DNA of 39,495 nt from an uncultured Pirellulaceae bacterium (GCA_905480545.1 CAJQQR010000284.1:1-39495); one strand, 5' to 3'. Numbered from the stretch's first letter, positions 8,641-19,500 are shown. Program-made: numbers and translations. Notes: generated by a model not told the origin, from the letters alone.

Positions 8641-10056
8641 ATGCCTAAGCTACCACCCGGTCCAATCAACTTTCTCGCATGCGTTGGATTCACCTACCGT
8701 CACTTCATCCAGCTGCGAACTAACCCGATTGAGTTCTCCACGCGTCTAGCAAAACGTTACGGCGATATCAGCTTCTTCAGGATTTTCACGAAACGGGTAA
8801 TCCTGATCAACCACCCCGACTTGATTCGTGAGGTGCTGGTGCGTCAATCGGAAAACTTCCCAAAATTTGACCGTATTACTAACCATTTGCGGAAGGCAAC
8901 GGGTAGTGGGTTGCTGGTAACCGAAGGTGAGCAATGGCGGGAGCAGCGGATCAAGATCCAGAAGGTCTTTCGGTCCAACCAAGTCGATGTTTACGGTGAC
9001 CTGACGTCTCGATACACGCTTGCAATGATCGACCGTTGGAAAGCACAAAAAAGCATTCGTGTTGAAGAGGAAATGACAACGCTGTTACAAGCCATCATGG
9101 GCAAAGGATTTTTTGGAGTCGAGCTGAATCCCGGTCATGCAATTGCGAAAGCAGTCCGAATCTACTCCGACATCTTTCACTATGAGTCTCGCTCGCTAAT
9201 CAGTCCTCCAGATTGGTTTCCGTCGAAAATGAAAAAAGAAAAACGCGAGTCAATTGCGATCCTGCGGAATTCGCTCGATAAGATCGTTTCGCAGCGTTTA
9301 CAATCGGGCGAACGCAAAGAGGACTTGCTGGACCTGTTATTACATTCTGATTGCCCGCACTCCGGATCGCACCCAACAAATTTATCGCGAGAGGCAATTA
9401 CCCTAGAGGCAGTCAATCAGTTATTGACGATGTACGTGGCAGGTTTCCACACGACGTCGGTTGCACTCGCCTGGCTGTTTTATTGCGTTGCCCGACATCC
9501 AAAAATCCAAGACGAATTGAGCAGGCAAATTTCGAATGAATCTGAATGGGGCGAGGGACACTCGATTTTTTCATCCGGTGCAACTTATGTCGATCAAGTG
9601 ATCAAGGAAACTTTGCGTCTTTATCCGGCAGCTTGGGAGTTGTTTGCCAGACATTCCGTCGAGGCAACTGAATTGGGAGGATTTCGAATTCCGGCTGGGA
9701 CTTTGACGTTGATTTGTCCGATCGTGACTCATCGAGACCCAAAATTCTTCTCTCAACCTGACGAATTTGACCCGCATCGTTTCGCACCGGAAATGGAAGA
9801 GAAAATATCGCCGTTTTCCTACTTCCCTTTTGGGATGGGAGGGCACCAATGTATCGGAAATTCATTGGCCTTGATGCAACTAAAAATGGTGCTCGTACAT
9901 GTTTTACGACACTATGAAATCTCGCTTAAAGATTCGACGAAAGAAGTCCAAATGGTTGCGGGGGTTTCGGCTCGGCCAAAGGGCGACATCGAAATAATTC
10001 TGAAGGCGAGGAAGAAAAAAGGCGAAATCGTGAAAATGGGCAACCAGAATTGCTAG
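8641..10056 (+). CDS. Cytochrome P450
   Basis: This is a 471-residue haem-thiolate monooxygenase. It opens with a proline-rich PKLPPGP hinge and has no membrane anchor, so it should be soluble. Recognised elements in order are: C-helix WREQR (near 99); I-helix AGFHTT (267-272); K-helix ExxR as KETLRLYP; PERF-type FDPHRFAPE; and the haem loop FPFGMGGHQCIG with Cys404 as axial ligand. In the I-helix the acid of the usual AGxD/ETT acid-alcohol pair is His270, which may affect proton delivery. In the haem loop a His replaces the usual Arg, which is tolerated in other P450s. No ferredoxin or reductase is adjacent, so redox partners must come from elsewhere. The substrate is unknown; the overall style resembles CYP102/CYP4-like bacterial P450s. 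Confidence 0.93.
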   Translation: MPKLPPGPINFLACVGFTYRHFIQLRTNPIEFSTRLAKRYGDISFFRIFTKRVILINHPDLIREVLVRQSENFPKFDRITNHLRKATGSGLLVTEGEQWREQRIKIQKVFRSNQVDVYGDLTSRYTLAMIDRWKAQKSIRVEEEMTTLLQAIMGKGFFGVELNPGHAIAKAVRIYSDIFHYESRSLISPPDWFPSKMKKEKRESIAILRNSLDKIVSQRLQSGERKEDLLDLLLHSDCPHSGSHPTNLSREAITLEAVNQLLTMYVAGFHTTSVALAWLFYCVARHPKIQDELSRQISNESEWGEGHSIFSSGATYVDQVIKETLRLYPAAWELFARHSVEATELGGFRIPAGTLTLICPIVTHRDPKFFSQPDEFDPHRFAPEMEEKISPFSYFPFGMGGHQCIGNSLALMQLKMVLVHVLRHYEISLKDSTKEVQMVAGVSARPKGDIEIILKARKKKGEIVKMGNQNC

Positions 10057-10059
10057 ATC

Positions 10060-10079
10060 CAGTCTTTAATTCAAGACTG
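10060..10079. repeat. 7-bp hairpin between convergent genes
   Basis: CAGTCTT (10060-10066) and AAGACTG (10073-10079) form a perfect stem with a 6-base loop, four bases after the P450 stop codon. There is no T tract on either strand, so intrinsic termination is doubtful. The position between two converging genes still makes a transcript-end role plausible. Confidence 0.35.
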
Positions 10080-10195
10080 AGGAAACGGCAGCAACGGTTG
10101 TAATTGAGCGTATTCAGCCAGCGGCCAAATTGAAAAGGTGGACGGCAGTGACTGCGAACAGAAATGGCGTAGCTTGCCTCCAACTTTTTCTCGCT

Positions 10196-11251
10196 TCACT
10201 TACTGCACCCCTCTAGCACCCGCGTAAAAGCAGCAACGGCTTCAGACGGGGATTCTGCGGCGTGAATTGCATTGGAAACTGCGACACGATTAATACCAGC
10301 GTCAACAACTTTCTGAATGTTCCCCAAGTTAATTCCGCCGATGGCGAAAGCTGGGATTGAAATCTCTTTGGCGACCTGATCTAGCAGCTCGGTGCCTTTA
10401 AACTCAGAGAAGCATTTGGTTTTCGAGGGAAAGGTTGGCCCGACGCCGATGTAGTCAACTCCGTTTTTCACGGCAGCACGGGCTTGCTCAATCGAATGCG
10501 TCGAAACACCGATCAACATTGAGGTTGGGACCATGAGTCGCACGTCTTTGATGGGCAGCTCTTCTTGTCCAACATGAACGCCATCTGCACCTGAGAGCAC
10601 AGCGATATCCGGTCGATCGTTGACGATAAACAAAGTTGGAAACGTTTTACAAATACCCGACGCGATTTTGGCTCGTTCGAGCAGCTCACCGTCGGAAATA
10701 TTCTTTTCACGTAATTGAATCACTCCAACGCTGCATTCGCAAAGCTCTTTGATCCGAGTTTCGAATTCAACCGCTGACTCGCAAGCCGATGTTAAAACAT
10801 ATAAAAAACGACCGCTTAGGTTTTTATGCACTGCGACAAACTGCTTTATCTCCTTTTCTAAATCGTAAAACTGATAGCGAAGCTTTTCGATGGCCGCACC
10901 CAGGGACGACTCGAACGTCTTTGAGTACTCCTCAAGCACACGAAGCGATTCGCCCGCCCGAGATAGATTGGCGGCAATAATTGCATCGAAATCTGATCGA
11001 GAGTATTCATCAACGCCTTGGATCTTGCCACCCACATCCTCGTTGCTGTCCCGTTGCAACAACCATGAGTCCGCATGGTCGCGGCATGCAGCACAAAGCG
11101 AATGACGAAATTCCTTTAATTTCTGCGTGATCCTTTCGTTTGAAGCAACAAAACGAAAAAATTCTTCGACCGCTCGAAGACCCTCGACCGCCCGATTTTT
11201 GTTGGCGTCCAGAATTCGAAAAACATGATTGATTTCAATTTGTGATAGCAT
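10196..11251 (-). CDS. thiE: Thiamine phosphate synthase, ThiD2-ThiE fusion
   Basis: The C-terminal half (about residues 145-351) is a ThiE TIM barrel that joins HMP diphosphate to thiazole phosphate to give thiamine phosphate. Motifs are VIQLREKN, FIVNDRPDIA, ADGVHVGQEELP, IGVSTHS, YIGVGPTFPSKTK and FAIGGINLGN. The N-terminal half (about 1-140, with ILDANKNRAVEGLRAVEEFFRF and NLSRAGESLRVLEEY) matches the ThiD2 domain, an HMP-phosphate kinase-type module found fused in cyanobacteria, Aquifex and planctomycetes. One polypeptide could therefore supply and use HMP diphosphate. No THI-box riboswitch is evident upstream, although I could not fold the region. It stands alone, without other thi genes, and converges with the P450 gene. 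Confidence 0.92.
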   Translation of the reverse strand: MLSQIEINHVFRILDANKNRAVEGLRAVEEFFRFVASNERITQKLKEFRHSLCAACRDHADSWLLQRDSNEDVGGKIQGVDEYSRSDFDAIIAANLSRAGESLRVLEEYSKTFESSLGAAIEKLRYQFYDLEKEIKQFVAVHKNLSGRFLYVLTSACESAVEFETRIKELCECSVGVIQLREKNISDGELLERAKIASGICKTFPTLFIVNDRPDIAVLSGADGVHVGQEELPIKDVRLMVPTSMLIGVSTHSIEQARAAVKNGVDYIGVGPTFPSKTKCFSEFKGTELLDQVAKEISIPAFAIGGINLGNIQKVVDAGINRVAVSNAIHAAESPSEAVAAFTRVLEGCSK

Positions 11252-11659
11252 GCCTTTAATCTGTCAAACTGTCAGAAGCCTGACAATCCATCACCACCGA
11301 CAACTTTAGACATGCCGTATTTCGCCCTGCGGTGCTTCCCACATTGCATAAAACCCGAGAAAAACCGGGCGATAAGACCATCTCGGTCGAGAAAATGCGT
11401 GCAATTTACGTCCGGCATGAGAAATGCTACGCACAGAAAATGATATTTTTGGATTGCGTTATAGGGTGAACAAGCCGATTTTTCGGTTTGAGTAGAAAAT
11501 CGAATTGATTCTACCTATTGGGTTTGTTGGCCTAAAAAAGTGTTTGAAGTGCCTTGGCAGCTCAGTTTACCTTGCTCCCCTTATAACCGCGATGTAGAAT
11601 TCGAGGGCGTATAAACGCCCAATCGTTAGAAGTCGGAACGGATTCCGGAGCAAATTTGG
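11252..11659. other. Divergent intergenic region
   Basis: These 408 bp lie between the divergent starts of the ThiED2 gene and the TPR gene, and should hold both promoters. There is a TATAAC at 11582-11587 that could be a -10 box for the TPR gene, without a well-spaced -35. A small perfect hairpin, GGGCGT-ATAA-ACGCCC, lies at 11605-11620 in what would be its leader. No gene-like frame is seen. Confidence 0.5.
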
Positions 11660-12298
11660 ATGCAACGCATTCCAATCATTTTCACACTTTGGCCAGGATT
11701 GCCGCAACTTTGGTTGCATGGGCGTTGGCTTGGATTGGCGAAAGCGGTTGGATTTGCCGCACTTCTAAATTTTGTTTTGATCGCGACGTACGTTCAAACC
11801 GACCTCATCTCCAAGGCTTATTTGATAATGGCTTGGATTGCCTGCGGTTTGATCTGGTCGAGTGCAATACTTCTGAATGATGCGGATGCGAACGTTTCCA
11901 CTGCAAACGAATTGGACAGCGAAAAAGCAGAGGAGTTCGATCGCCTGTTTGTCAGTGCTCAGTCGGAATACCTCCAGGGACATTTAGATGAAGCCGAAAA
12001 TCTCTTTGAGAGATTGATTTGGTTACGCCCGAGTGACTTGGATGCCCGTTTGTATCTGGCAACGATTTTTCGACATCGCGGCCGAATTCGACACGCAAAC
12101 CGACATTTGGATTTGATTGAAAAATTTGATCAAGTGACCAAATGGCAATTTCAAATTGAGGACGAGCGAAGGTTGCTTTCCGAACTGGAAGAGGAACTTC
12201 GCGAGTCGAAAAATGAAGAAAACGAAAATTTTCAACAATTAGATAATGACAACGAAATCGCCGAAGTGGCCACTGCGGAATTCCGTCGTGCCGGCTGA
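11660..12298 (+). CDS. Membrane-anchored TPR protein
   Basis: The product has 212 residues. The N-terminal third is hydrophobic, with two likely membrane segments (about 25-44 and 53-72). It is followed by TPR-like helices (about 88-160) with the pattern FDRLFVSAQSEYLQGHLDEA and DLDARLYLATIFRHRGRIRHA. The C-terminal tail is acidic and Gln/Glu-rich (SELEEELRESKNEENENF). This fits a scaffold protein held at the membrane with its TPR part on one side. An upstream CGGAG, nine bases before the ATG, supports the start. It lies 115 bp upstream of clpC in the same direction; a shared transcript is possible, and a link to proteolysis is only inferred from position. Confidence 0.75.
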   Translation: MQRIPIIFTLWPGLPQLWLHGRWLGLAKAVGFAALLNFVLIATYVQTDLISKAYLIMAWIACGLIWSSAILLNDADANVSTANELDSEKAEEFDRLFVSAQSEYLQGHLDEAENLFERLIWLRPSDLDARLYLATIFRHRGRIRHANRHLDLIEKFDQVTKWQFQIEDERRLLSELEEELRESKNEENENFQQLDNDNEIAEVATAEFRRAG

Positions 12299-12413
12299 GA
12301 TTTATGCGGTTGAAATCATTCTCAAATACAAAACTTTGGATCGAACCACTTTTCCAAATCAACGATCAGTCCGATAATACTAACAAACATACGCCGCCAC
12401 CAAGGATAGACTC

Positions 12414-15011
12414 ATGTACGAACGATTTACGGATCGCGCTCGAAAGGTCATGCAACTGGCCAATCAAGAGGCGCAACGATTCAACCATGAATACATCGGC
12501 ACCGAGCACATTTTGCTGGGCCTTGTAAAAGAGGGCAGTGGAGTCGCTGCCAATGTTCTCAAAAATCTTGATGTTGACCTGCGAAAGATTCGACTTGAGG
12601 TTGAAAAGCTTGTTCAAAGCGGACCGGACATGGTCACCATGGGCAAGCTCCCACAAACGCCGCGGGCGAAAAAAGTCATTGAATATTCAATGGAAGAAGC
12701 TCGCAATTTGAATCACAACTACGTAGGTACCGAGCACATTTTGCTTGGCCTACTTCGTGAACAAGAGGGTGTCGCAGCTCAGGTTCTGATGAATCTATCT
12801 CTCAAGTTAGAAGACGTTCGCGAAGAAGTTTTGAATCTTCTTGGCCACGAAATGGAAGGCGCAGAAGCTTCGACGCGAGGTCGATCCGACGGCGGCGGAA
12901 CGGGTGAAGCCCCGGCGGGAAAAGGCAAATCGAAGACGCCCGCTCTCGATAGCTTTGGTCGAGACCTTACCGAATTGGCAAAACAGAACAAGCTGGATCC
13001 TGTCATTGGTCGTCAGAATGAAATTGAACGGGCAATCCAAGTCCTTTGTCGACGGACGAAGAACAACCCAGTTCTTCTTGGTGAAGCCGGTGTTGGAAAA
13101 ACGGCTATAGTCGAAGGTTTTGCTCAACGCGTGATCGCAGGGGAAGTTCCTGAAATCCTCGCTGAAAAGCGAATCGTTGTACTCGATCTAGCGATGATGG
13201 TGGCAGGCACAAAGTATCGTGGTCAATTCGAAGAGCGAATCAAGGCGGTAATGAACGAAGTTCGTCGCGCCAAAAACACGATCTTATTTATCGATGAGCT
13301 ACACACGTTGGTGGGTGCTGGTGGTGCTGAAGGTGCCATCGATGCTGCAAACGTTTTAAAGCCAGCACTTTCTCGAGGCGAGATCCAATGCATCGGTGCG
13401 ACAACGCTTGATGAATACCGGAAGTACATCGAAAAAGACAATGCGCTTGCTCGACGTTTTCAGGAAGTCATCGTTGAGCCGACCGGTGACAAGGAAACCG
13501 TTGAGATTCTCAAAGGACTCCGCGAACGGTACGAAAAGCATCACAATGTTCAAATCACCGACGATGCTGTTGAAGCAGCAGTTGAGCTGTCGGCACGTTA
13601 CATTACCGGACGATGCTTACCGGATAAGGCGATTGACGTGATTGATGAGGCGGGAGCCCGAGTGCGGCTTCGCACCATGACTCGTCCGCCGGATCTGAAG
13701 GATATCGACGAGGAAATCTCGCAGTTAAACAAAGACAAAGAGGATGCAGTTGCCAATCAAGATTTTGAAAAGGCGGCTGCGTTACGCGATCAGGCAGATA
13801 AACTCAAAAAGAAGCGTGAGCAGATCAAACGTGACTGGCGTGACAAGTCCAAAGAAGTTGATGGTGTAGTTGATGAGGAAGTGATCGCAGAGGTCATTTC
13901 AAAAATGACAGGTATTCCGTTGACTCGGCTTTCGACCGAAGACAGCCTGCGATTGCTCAAGATGGAGGATGAGCTACACAAGAAAGTTATCAGCCAAGAC
14001 CATGCCATCAAAGCGATATCAAAGGCTGTTCGGCGAAGCCGAAGTGGCCTGAAAGATCCACGACGTCCGATCGGCTGCTTTATGTTTGCGGGCCCGACAG
14101 GTGTTGGTAAGACCTTACTAGCAAAAGGTCTTGCCGAGTTCATGTTTGGCGATGAGGATGCTCTCATCACCATTGACATGAGTGAATACATGGAAAAGCA
14201 TAACCTTTCTCGTTTGATCGGTGCCCCTCCAGGCTACGTCGGCTACGAAGAAGGCGGTCAATTGACGGAAAAAATTCGTCGTCGGCCGTATGCAGTTGTG
14301 CTTCTTGATGAAATCGAAAAAGCACATCCAGACATTTTCAACATGTTGTTGCAGGTGATGGAAGAGGGGCGACTTACCGACAGCTTCGGTCGCAATATTG
14401 ACTTTCGTAATGTGATCCTGATCATGACCACCAACGTCGGTGCTCACGCAATCAAGAACGAATCGAAATTTGGTTTCGAAGTACCCGGCGACGACGGGAC
14501 TTTCGAAAGTATGAAAGAGCGAGTTTTTGACGAGATCAATAAGGCCTTTCGACCTGAGTTCCTTAACCGGATGGAAGAACCGGTCATTTTCCGACATCTG
14601 GAGAAGAAAGATCTTCATCAAGTCGTCGATCTCGAATTGGCGAAGGTGCTAAGCCGGCTAGAAGAGCGTGGTTTCAAGGTCGAATTGACAGACGAATCGA
14701 AAGAGTTCTTGATCAAGAAAGGAACTGACCTCGATTTTGGTGCTAGACCACTGCGTCGCGCTCTGGAGAGCTATGTTGAAGATCCACTTTCTGAAGAATT
14801 GCTTCAGGGCACCTTCGAAGGAAAGAACAAGATCATGGTCGATGTCAAAAAAGATGACAAAGGCAAGGTCAAGCATCTGAGTTTTGACGGCGTATTCGAA
14901 AGCGTGCCCGAAGACGAGCCTGTCGCCGCTGGTGTAGGAGAATCAAGTAGCGGAGAGTCAAGCAGCGGAGAAGCAGGTGAAGATGCCGGTAACGAGGCGA
15001 CCGACGAGTAG
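12414..15011 (+). CDS. clpC: ATP-dependent Clp protease ATP-binding subunit ClpC
   Basis: This HSP100-family unfoldase has 865 residues and feeds substrates to ClpP. The order is: two Clp_N repeats (1-150), a Gly/Ser/Lys-rich linker, AAA1 with Walker A GEAGVGKT (about 223) and Walker B ILFIDELH (about 290), a UVR-type coiled middle segment (DQDFEKAA-like, about 430-470), AAA2 with GPTGVGKT (about 560) and [11 protein letters not shown], and a D2-small domain with [18 protein letters not shown]. The UVR segment and the short middle domain identify ClpC rather than ClpB or ClpA. The acidic, Ser/Gly-rich tail of about 35 residues (repeated SSGE) is an extension of low complexity. AAGGA seven bases before the ATG supports the start. 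A strong terminator follows. In Gram-positives ClpC needs adaptors such as MecA; none is visible here. Confidence 0.97.
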   Translation: MYERFTDRARKVMQLANQEAQRFNHEYIGTEHILLGLVKEGSGVAANVLKNLDVDLRKIRLEVEKLVQSGPDMVTMGKLPQTPRAKKVIEYSMEEARNLNHNYVGTEHILLGLLREQEGVAAQVLMNLSLKLEDVREEVLNLLGHEMEGAEASTRGRSDGGGTGEAPAGKGKSKTPALDSFGRDLTELAKQNKLDPVIGRQNEIERAIQVLCRRTKNNPVLLGEAGVGKTAIVEGFAQRVIAGEVPEILAEKRIVVLDLAMMVAGTKYRGQFEERIKAVMNEVRRAKNTILFIDELHTLVGAGGAEGAIDAANVLKPALSRGEIQCIGATTLDEYRKYIEKDNALARRFQEVIVEPTGDKETVEILKGLRERYEKHHNVQITDDAVEAAVELSARYITGRCLPDKAIDVIDEAGARVRLRTMTRPPDLKDIDEEISQLNKDKEDAVANQDFEKAAALRDQADKLKKKREQIKRDWRDKSKEVDGVVDEEVIAEVISKMTGIPLTRLSTEDSLRLLKMEDELHKKVISQDHAIKAISKAVRRSRSGLKDPRRPIGCFMFAGPTGVGKTLLAKGLAEFMFGDEDALITIDMSEYMEKHNLSRLIGAPPGYVGYEEGGQLTEKIRRRPYAVVLLDEIEKAHPDIFNMLLQVMEEGRLTDSFGRNIDFRNVILIMTTNVGAHAIKNESKFGFEVPGDDGTFESMKERVFDEINKAFRPEFLNRMEEPVIFRHLEKKDLHQVVDLELAKVLSRLEERGFKVELTDESKEFLIKKGTDLDFGARPLRRALESYVEDPLSEELLQGTFEGKNKIMVDVKKDDKGKVKHLSFDGVFESVPEDEPVAAGVGESSSGESSSGEAGEDAGNEATDE

Positions 15012-15045
15012 TCGCCATTTGCTCCCTAGCCGTATAACGGAATTC

Positions 15046-15075
15046 AAAGCCAGCTCAATCGAGCTGGCTTTTTTT
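15046..15075 (+). terminator. Rho-independent terminator after clpC
   Basis: AAAGCCAGCTC (15046-15056) pairs perfectly with GAGCTGGCTTT (15061-15071) around a 4-base AATC loop, and the stem runs into an unbroken T tract ending at 15075. It starts 35 bases after the clpC stop codon. Confidence 0.95.
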
Positions 15076-15198
15076 GTGCCCGAGATTTGAAACCAACCTC
15101 ATTATCACGTCGAAAGAAAACGAGTCACGCAAACCGTACAATCATTCGACAAGTAGCTAGCAACTAAATAATCATAATGGACGCAGCCGATAATATTG

Positions 15199-15222
15199 GT
15201 AATCCCCAGTGGGTGGGATTAC
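15199..15222. repeat. 8-bp inverted repeat upstream of lipoprotein gene
   Basis: GTAATCCC (15199-15206) and GGGATTAC (15215-15222) are perfect inverted copies separated by 8 bases, ending 66 bases before the next start codon. The position suits an operator or leader hairpin; there is no other evidence for function. Confidence 0.4.
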
Positions 15223-15288
15223 GAATGTTTCTCGTTCCTTGTGCGGTTTTGTCGGGGGTAATGAAACGTTACAAGGAAGGTCTGTCTC

Positions 15289-16365
15289 ATGAGTAGCTCG
15301 ACACCAGTGGTGTGCTATCTCACGCGCAATTCATTTACGAACCTGATACTAGGCGGCCTGCTTTGCTCTGTCCCGATTAGCTTCTTGGGCTGTGCCTCCG
15401 ATTCGTACCGATATGGATTCGACAACCCAAACCTTGCAAACCAACCCATTTCAGAGGAGAGCTCAGCGACTCTTTTAGTTGGTGGTGAAAAACCACGTAT
15501 CGACCAAATCGAGAAGATCGTACAGACGCCTCGGCGAATGATCCGCAAGCTTTTTCGCCTTCCTATTCCCGATCCCGATGAATCCGCAACACAACGGGAA
15601 CAGGCCTTGCTTCTCGCCGATGGATACCTGGCTTCCAACGGAATATCAGACCTTAATATCGACGTACGTGTATACGACCCGAAATTACAATGGCAGCGTC
15701 TCAACGAGAACGAGCGTATCTCTCCACTATGGAAATTTACAGGTGGAACCATTGGTTGGCTTCGATACACAATCTTGCCCATGCGAGCCTTCCACACGGA
15801 TCACTATGATCCTTTCACAAACACGCTGCATTTGAACTCAACTCGTCCGCTGCAAGCACTCTACGAATCGTCGCTCGCAAAGCAATACCGAAAACAGCGT
15901 CACCTTGGGCCAGCAAAGGTCGGCACTGGCGCGTATGCGATGTTGCAGTACGTTCCGTTTGTTCCGCTCTATCACAACATCAAAGCCAGTTCCGACGTGG
16001 TCACATTTGCCCATGTTCACCTCAATGAAGATCTGGAAAGCGAGCTTTATCCAATGGTTTATTCGCGGCTCGGTTCCACCGTCGTTTCAGAAACCCTTTC
16101 TGTCGTAACGGTTTCTCCGAGCGCCCCCTTCTACACGACTCCGCTGCTAAGAGTGTCCGGGGGAATCTTTGGGCGTCTGACTGGGAAAGCGGTAATGTTG
16201 GAGAGAAACCGTAGAAAAAATGAATTTGCTAGTGTTGGCGGTATTCAATGGCCGGGATTCGGAACGCAAAACAAGAAAAAATCGCTGGATGTGCAGCAAG
16301 TTTCTTTCTTCCAACCGGCCGAGAAAAAATCTTCAACGACACGTTCGATCTCTGCACTCGACTGA
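15289..16365 (+). CDS. Lipoprotein of unknown function
   Basis: The product has 358 residues. The N terminus has a hydrophobic segment (residues 19-34) ending in the lipobox FLGC, so it is probably a lipid-anchored envelope protein. The body is not one I recognise. Notable stretches are DPFTNTLHLNSTRPLQALYE, GAYAMLQYVPFVPLYHN and FAHVHLNEDLESELYP. The combination 'LHLNSTRPLQALYESS' and 'FVPLYHNIKASSDV' suggests a globular domain with a membrane-near loop, but I cannot name it. AGGAAGG upstream supports the ATG at 15289. It is a single gene between the clpC terminator and a convergent cytochrome gene. Confidence 0.75.
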   Translation: MSSSTPVVCYLTRNSFTNLILGGLLCSVPISFLGCASDSYRYGFDNPNLANQPISEESSATLLVGGEKPRIDQIEKIVQTPRRMIRKLFRLPIPDPDESATQREQALLLADGYLASNGISDLNIDVRVYDPKLQWQRLNENERISPLWKFTGGTIGWLRYTILPMRAFHTDHYDPFTNTLHLNSTRPLQALYESSLAKQYRKQRHLGPAKVGTGAYAMLQYVPFVPLYHNIKASSDVVTFAHVHLNEDLESELYPMVYSRLGSTVVSETLSVVTVSPSAPFYTTPLLRVSGGIFGRLTGKAVMLERNRRKNEFASVGGIQWPGFGTQNKKKSLDVQQVSFFQPAEKKSSTTRSISALD

Positions 16366-16450
16366 ATCGTTAACGCACCAAAAGAGAAAACGACGCTTGA
16401 AAACACCCCGTGTGTTGGCAGCACTCTCTAGTGCTCAATTCGATCTTCCC

Positions 16451-16534
16451 CTTTCAATTCAGCGCTTTCAATTCAGCGCTTTCAATTCAGCGACTTCAAT
16501 TCAGCGACTTCAAATAAGCGACTTCAAATAAGCG
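16451..16534. repeat. 14-bp tandem repeat (x6) spanning a gene end
   Basis: Six consecutive 14-base units run from 16451 to 16534: three of CTTTCAATTCAGCG, one of ACTTCAATTCAGCG and two of ACTTCAAATAAGCG. The two units at the right edge lie at the 3' end of the minus-strand cytochrome gene, where they encode the C-terminal residues (AYLKS, then LI) and the stop codon at 16510-16512. The other units are downstream of the stop. The gradient of sequence from coding to non-coding copies suggests the array grew out of the gene's own last codons. Confidence 0.92.
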
Positions 16535-19500
16535 AGCAAATCTCGAATTTCGGGCATAGAAAGCGACATAGTCATCTCAGGCATGATTGACTGTTTCTTT
16601 TCAGCGATCTGCTCGATTTCATCTTTGTTAAGTTTTATCGTCTTTCCTTGATGATCCGCGATCGTTAGAAAGTCGTTCGTCTCTTTGACTTTGACTCCGT
16701 TGATTAGCTTTCCCGAATCCAAGGCAACCATCATGGTTTTGTATTCGGGTTCAATATCAGCACTGGGAAATACAATTGCGCGAAGCAGGTGATTCGCATC
16801 TCGTTTTGTTGCAATCCCGTCCAATTTGGGGCCGACATCGCTACCCGATTTGCCCACTCGATGGCATCGAACGCATTGGGCATCAATATTAGTATTAAAG
16901 ATCGATTTGCCCCGCTCTACATTTCCACCATTGAGAGTTACGGCATATTTGAACAATGCATTATCTTTTTCGCGTTCGCCGACCAGAGCATGATATTCCT
17001 TCAACAGCGTCATCGCCGCTTCATTCTTTTTCGATTCGGCACTGACGATTTGAAGTAAATCAAGAGCAAGGGGATGAGAATCCAAATGCTCAAGCGTCAA
17101 CTCAAATTCTTTGAGGATAAACTGCTTTTTCTGTTGGGAATCAAAATCAGCGGCAAATTTCAACAAAATCTGTTTCCATCGCATATCATCTGTTGCTTCA
17201 TATTTGCGTTTCCATATTGCAAACGCCTGAGCTGGTTCGGTGGTTTCAAAAAGTCCCAGCGAAGTCAAGAACAGTCCCTCGTCGCTTGATTTAAGTGCAT
17301 GACGAATTGCCCCGTGGAGCATCGAAGACTTAAATTTATTCAGCGACACCAATGCCTCGATTTTCGCTTCACTCGGACTCTTTGCTGAGAACACAATCGC
17401 ATTCAAAAACTTTTCATTTAACTCCACTTTTAGGCTACGAACTGCTTTCAAGGACGATGATATCAATTCCGCTTGATTCCCCGACGCGATTTCACCCAGC
17501 CGATTTGCCACGACCTCCATCGTTGACTTGTCAAGAATTCGCATAGTCGTGTCTAACTTTTGAAATCGCCCAGTCACTTGATCAAGCGGATCTTCCGTCA
17601 ACCAATTGCCTACATTTTCAATTGCTATTTTGCGAAACTTCGGCGACTGATTCACGTTGGTGGCGAAACGGGTCAACTGCAAGATATTTTCATTTTTCCC
17701 CAACCGAAAATTAGCGTTGATTGCGCGTCGAACAAACGACTCTCCGTTTTTGATTGGAGCATTCAAACTTACAGCAAGATCCGGTAACGCATTTGGAATG
17801 GAAAAGTCATCATGAATCGCCCGTGCCGCCTCGGCTCGAACACTTTCACTTTTATCCTTCAAAAATTCTTTTACTTGTTCGGACTTCAAGCTTCTCAAGG
17901 CAACAACGCCACATATGCGAAAAACCTCAGATTCACTCGCCAGAATTTCTTCAACCTTGTCGGCGACGTTCAAGCCAACCATAGCCATTGAAATAGCGTG
18001 CCGCAAATAGGTGTTGGACATCTCAATTTCAGAGGCAATCCTTTCTAGAAAACCCCATCGATCTCTGAATTTTGAACCATGACTCCGAAGCATCAGCATG
18101 ACGTGAAATTGAACCCGACGATTACTCGAGTTAAAAACACGTTCGAGCTCTTCCGACCGCCTGAAGTTTTTTAAATCCGAAATCACCTTGAGCGTCTGGA
18201 CCTGGATTTCAGAATCTTTGTCGCAAGCGAACGCAGCCCAATTCATTGGCCTTGATTGTTGATCATCTATTTGCCCCAATCCCCAAATCGCATGAATCCT
18301 ACGGAGCTGCGGATTTCCAACCTGGGCGGCGACTTCATGCAAAATAGAGATTTCATTTCGTTTCACCAATTCGAATTGCGCCCCGAAGCGAACACGCTGA
18401 TCGGCATGCCCAAGCAGCAGCGAAAGCTTTTCATTTTTCAACTTTTCAAAGCCACCAAAAAGAAGCTGCTTTGTTTCCATACGAATTTTCGAATTTGAAG
18501 AATTTGGATCATCGATTTTCCAAATCGCTCCCGTTTGATTCAGCGGATAGCCATTTGCCCAATCGACTCCATACAAAGCACCGTCAGGCCCAAAGTTAAT
18601 CCCAACGATCGCCACACCTCTTCCAATTCGGTGTTCATCAATGACCTGAAAGGTCGCGCCATCGGGTTCGACTTTGAATGCAAATTGGTCACCGTGTGGA
18701 GCCCCGGTAAAAAAGAAATAGTTTTTGTATTCATTATTGATTGCTGTTCCAGGATTGAATGCAAAACCAGCTGGACCGTTGGGCCCGTATTTCAACGGCG
18801 GAATGATGTAAGCCGGTTGACCTGAATGATAGGTTTGCCATAGCCTTTCGTCCGTCCACGGATTGAACCTGTTTCCACGGTATTGATAATTGCATCGCCA
18901 CCCCGCGTCCATTCCTGGAACGATGTAAACGTAGCGTTCTCGTTCTCCTGGCTGATCGGCGTCATTATCAACGCCGAACAAATTTCCATATTGGTCAAAT
19001 GCCAGTTCTTGGACATTACGAAGCCCATGCGCAAAGACCTCGAAGCAGCTTCCATCTGGATTACACCGCAAGACACATCCTTGATTCGGATAAAGAAATT
19101 TCTTGCCCTCATTCGATGAAACGCTTACGCCTTTATCACCGATCGACCAGTACACTTTTCCATCAGGACCAACCGTTAGTCCGTGCATGTCGTGCCCCGC
19201 ATACGCAATATGCAAACCAAATCCGCTGACCAATTTAGAACGCTGATTCGCAACGCCGTCACCGCTTGTGTCCTGAAGTTTCCAAACATCGGGGGCGATC
19301 GTGGCGTACACTTCTCCATCAAAATGCAAAACACCTGCGGCGATTCCGGTGACCTCAGTATTAAATCCATCCGCGAATAACTTCGATGAATCTGCGAAGC
19401 CATCACCATTGGAGTCTTCAATCCTAAAAATCTTTTCCGATAACACCATTAGATCGCGGTAGTCGTTCTTTCCATCACCATTCAGGTCTTGTACGCGCCT

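Noticed and set aside
11605..11620. Hairpin GGGCGT-ATAA-ACGCCC as a riboswitch or terminator
   Set aside because: It is only a 6-bp stem without T tract or conserved aptamer parts; a plain leader hairpin is as likely.
12414..15011. ClpB or ClpA instead of ClpC
   Set aside because: The short UVR-type middle segment and overall length match ClpC; the long ClpB middle coil is absent.
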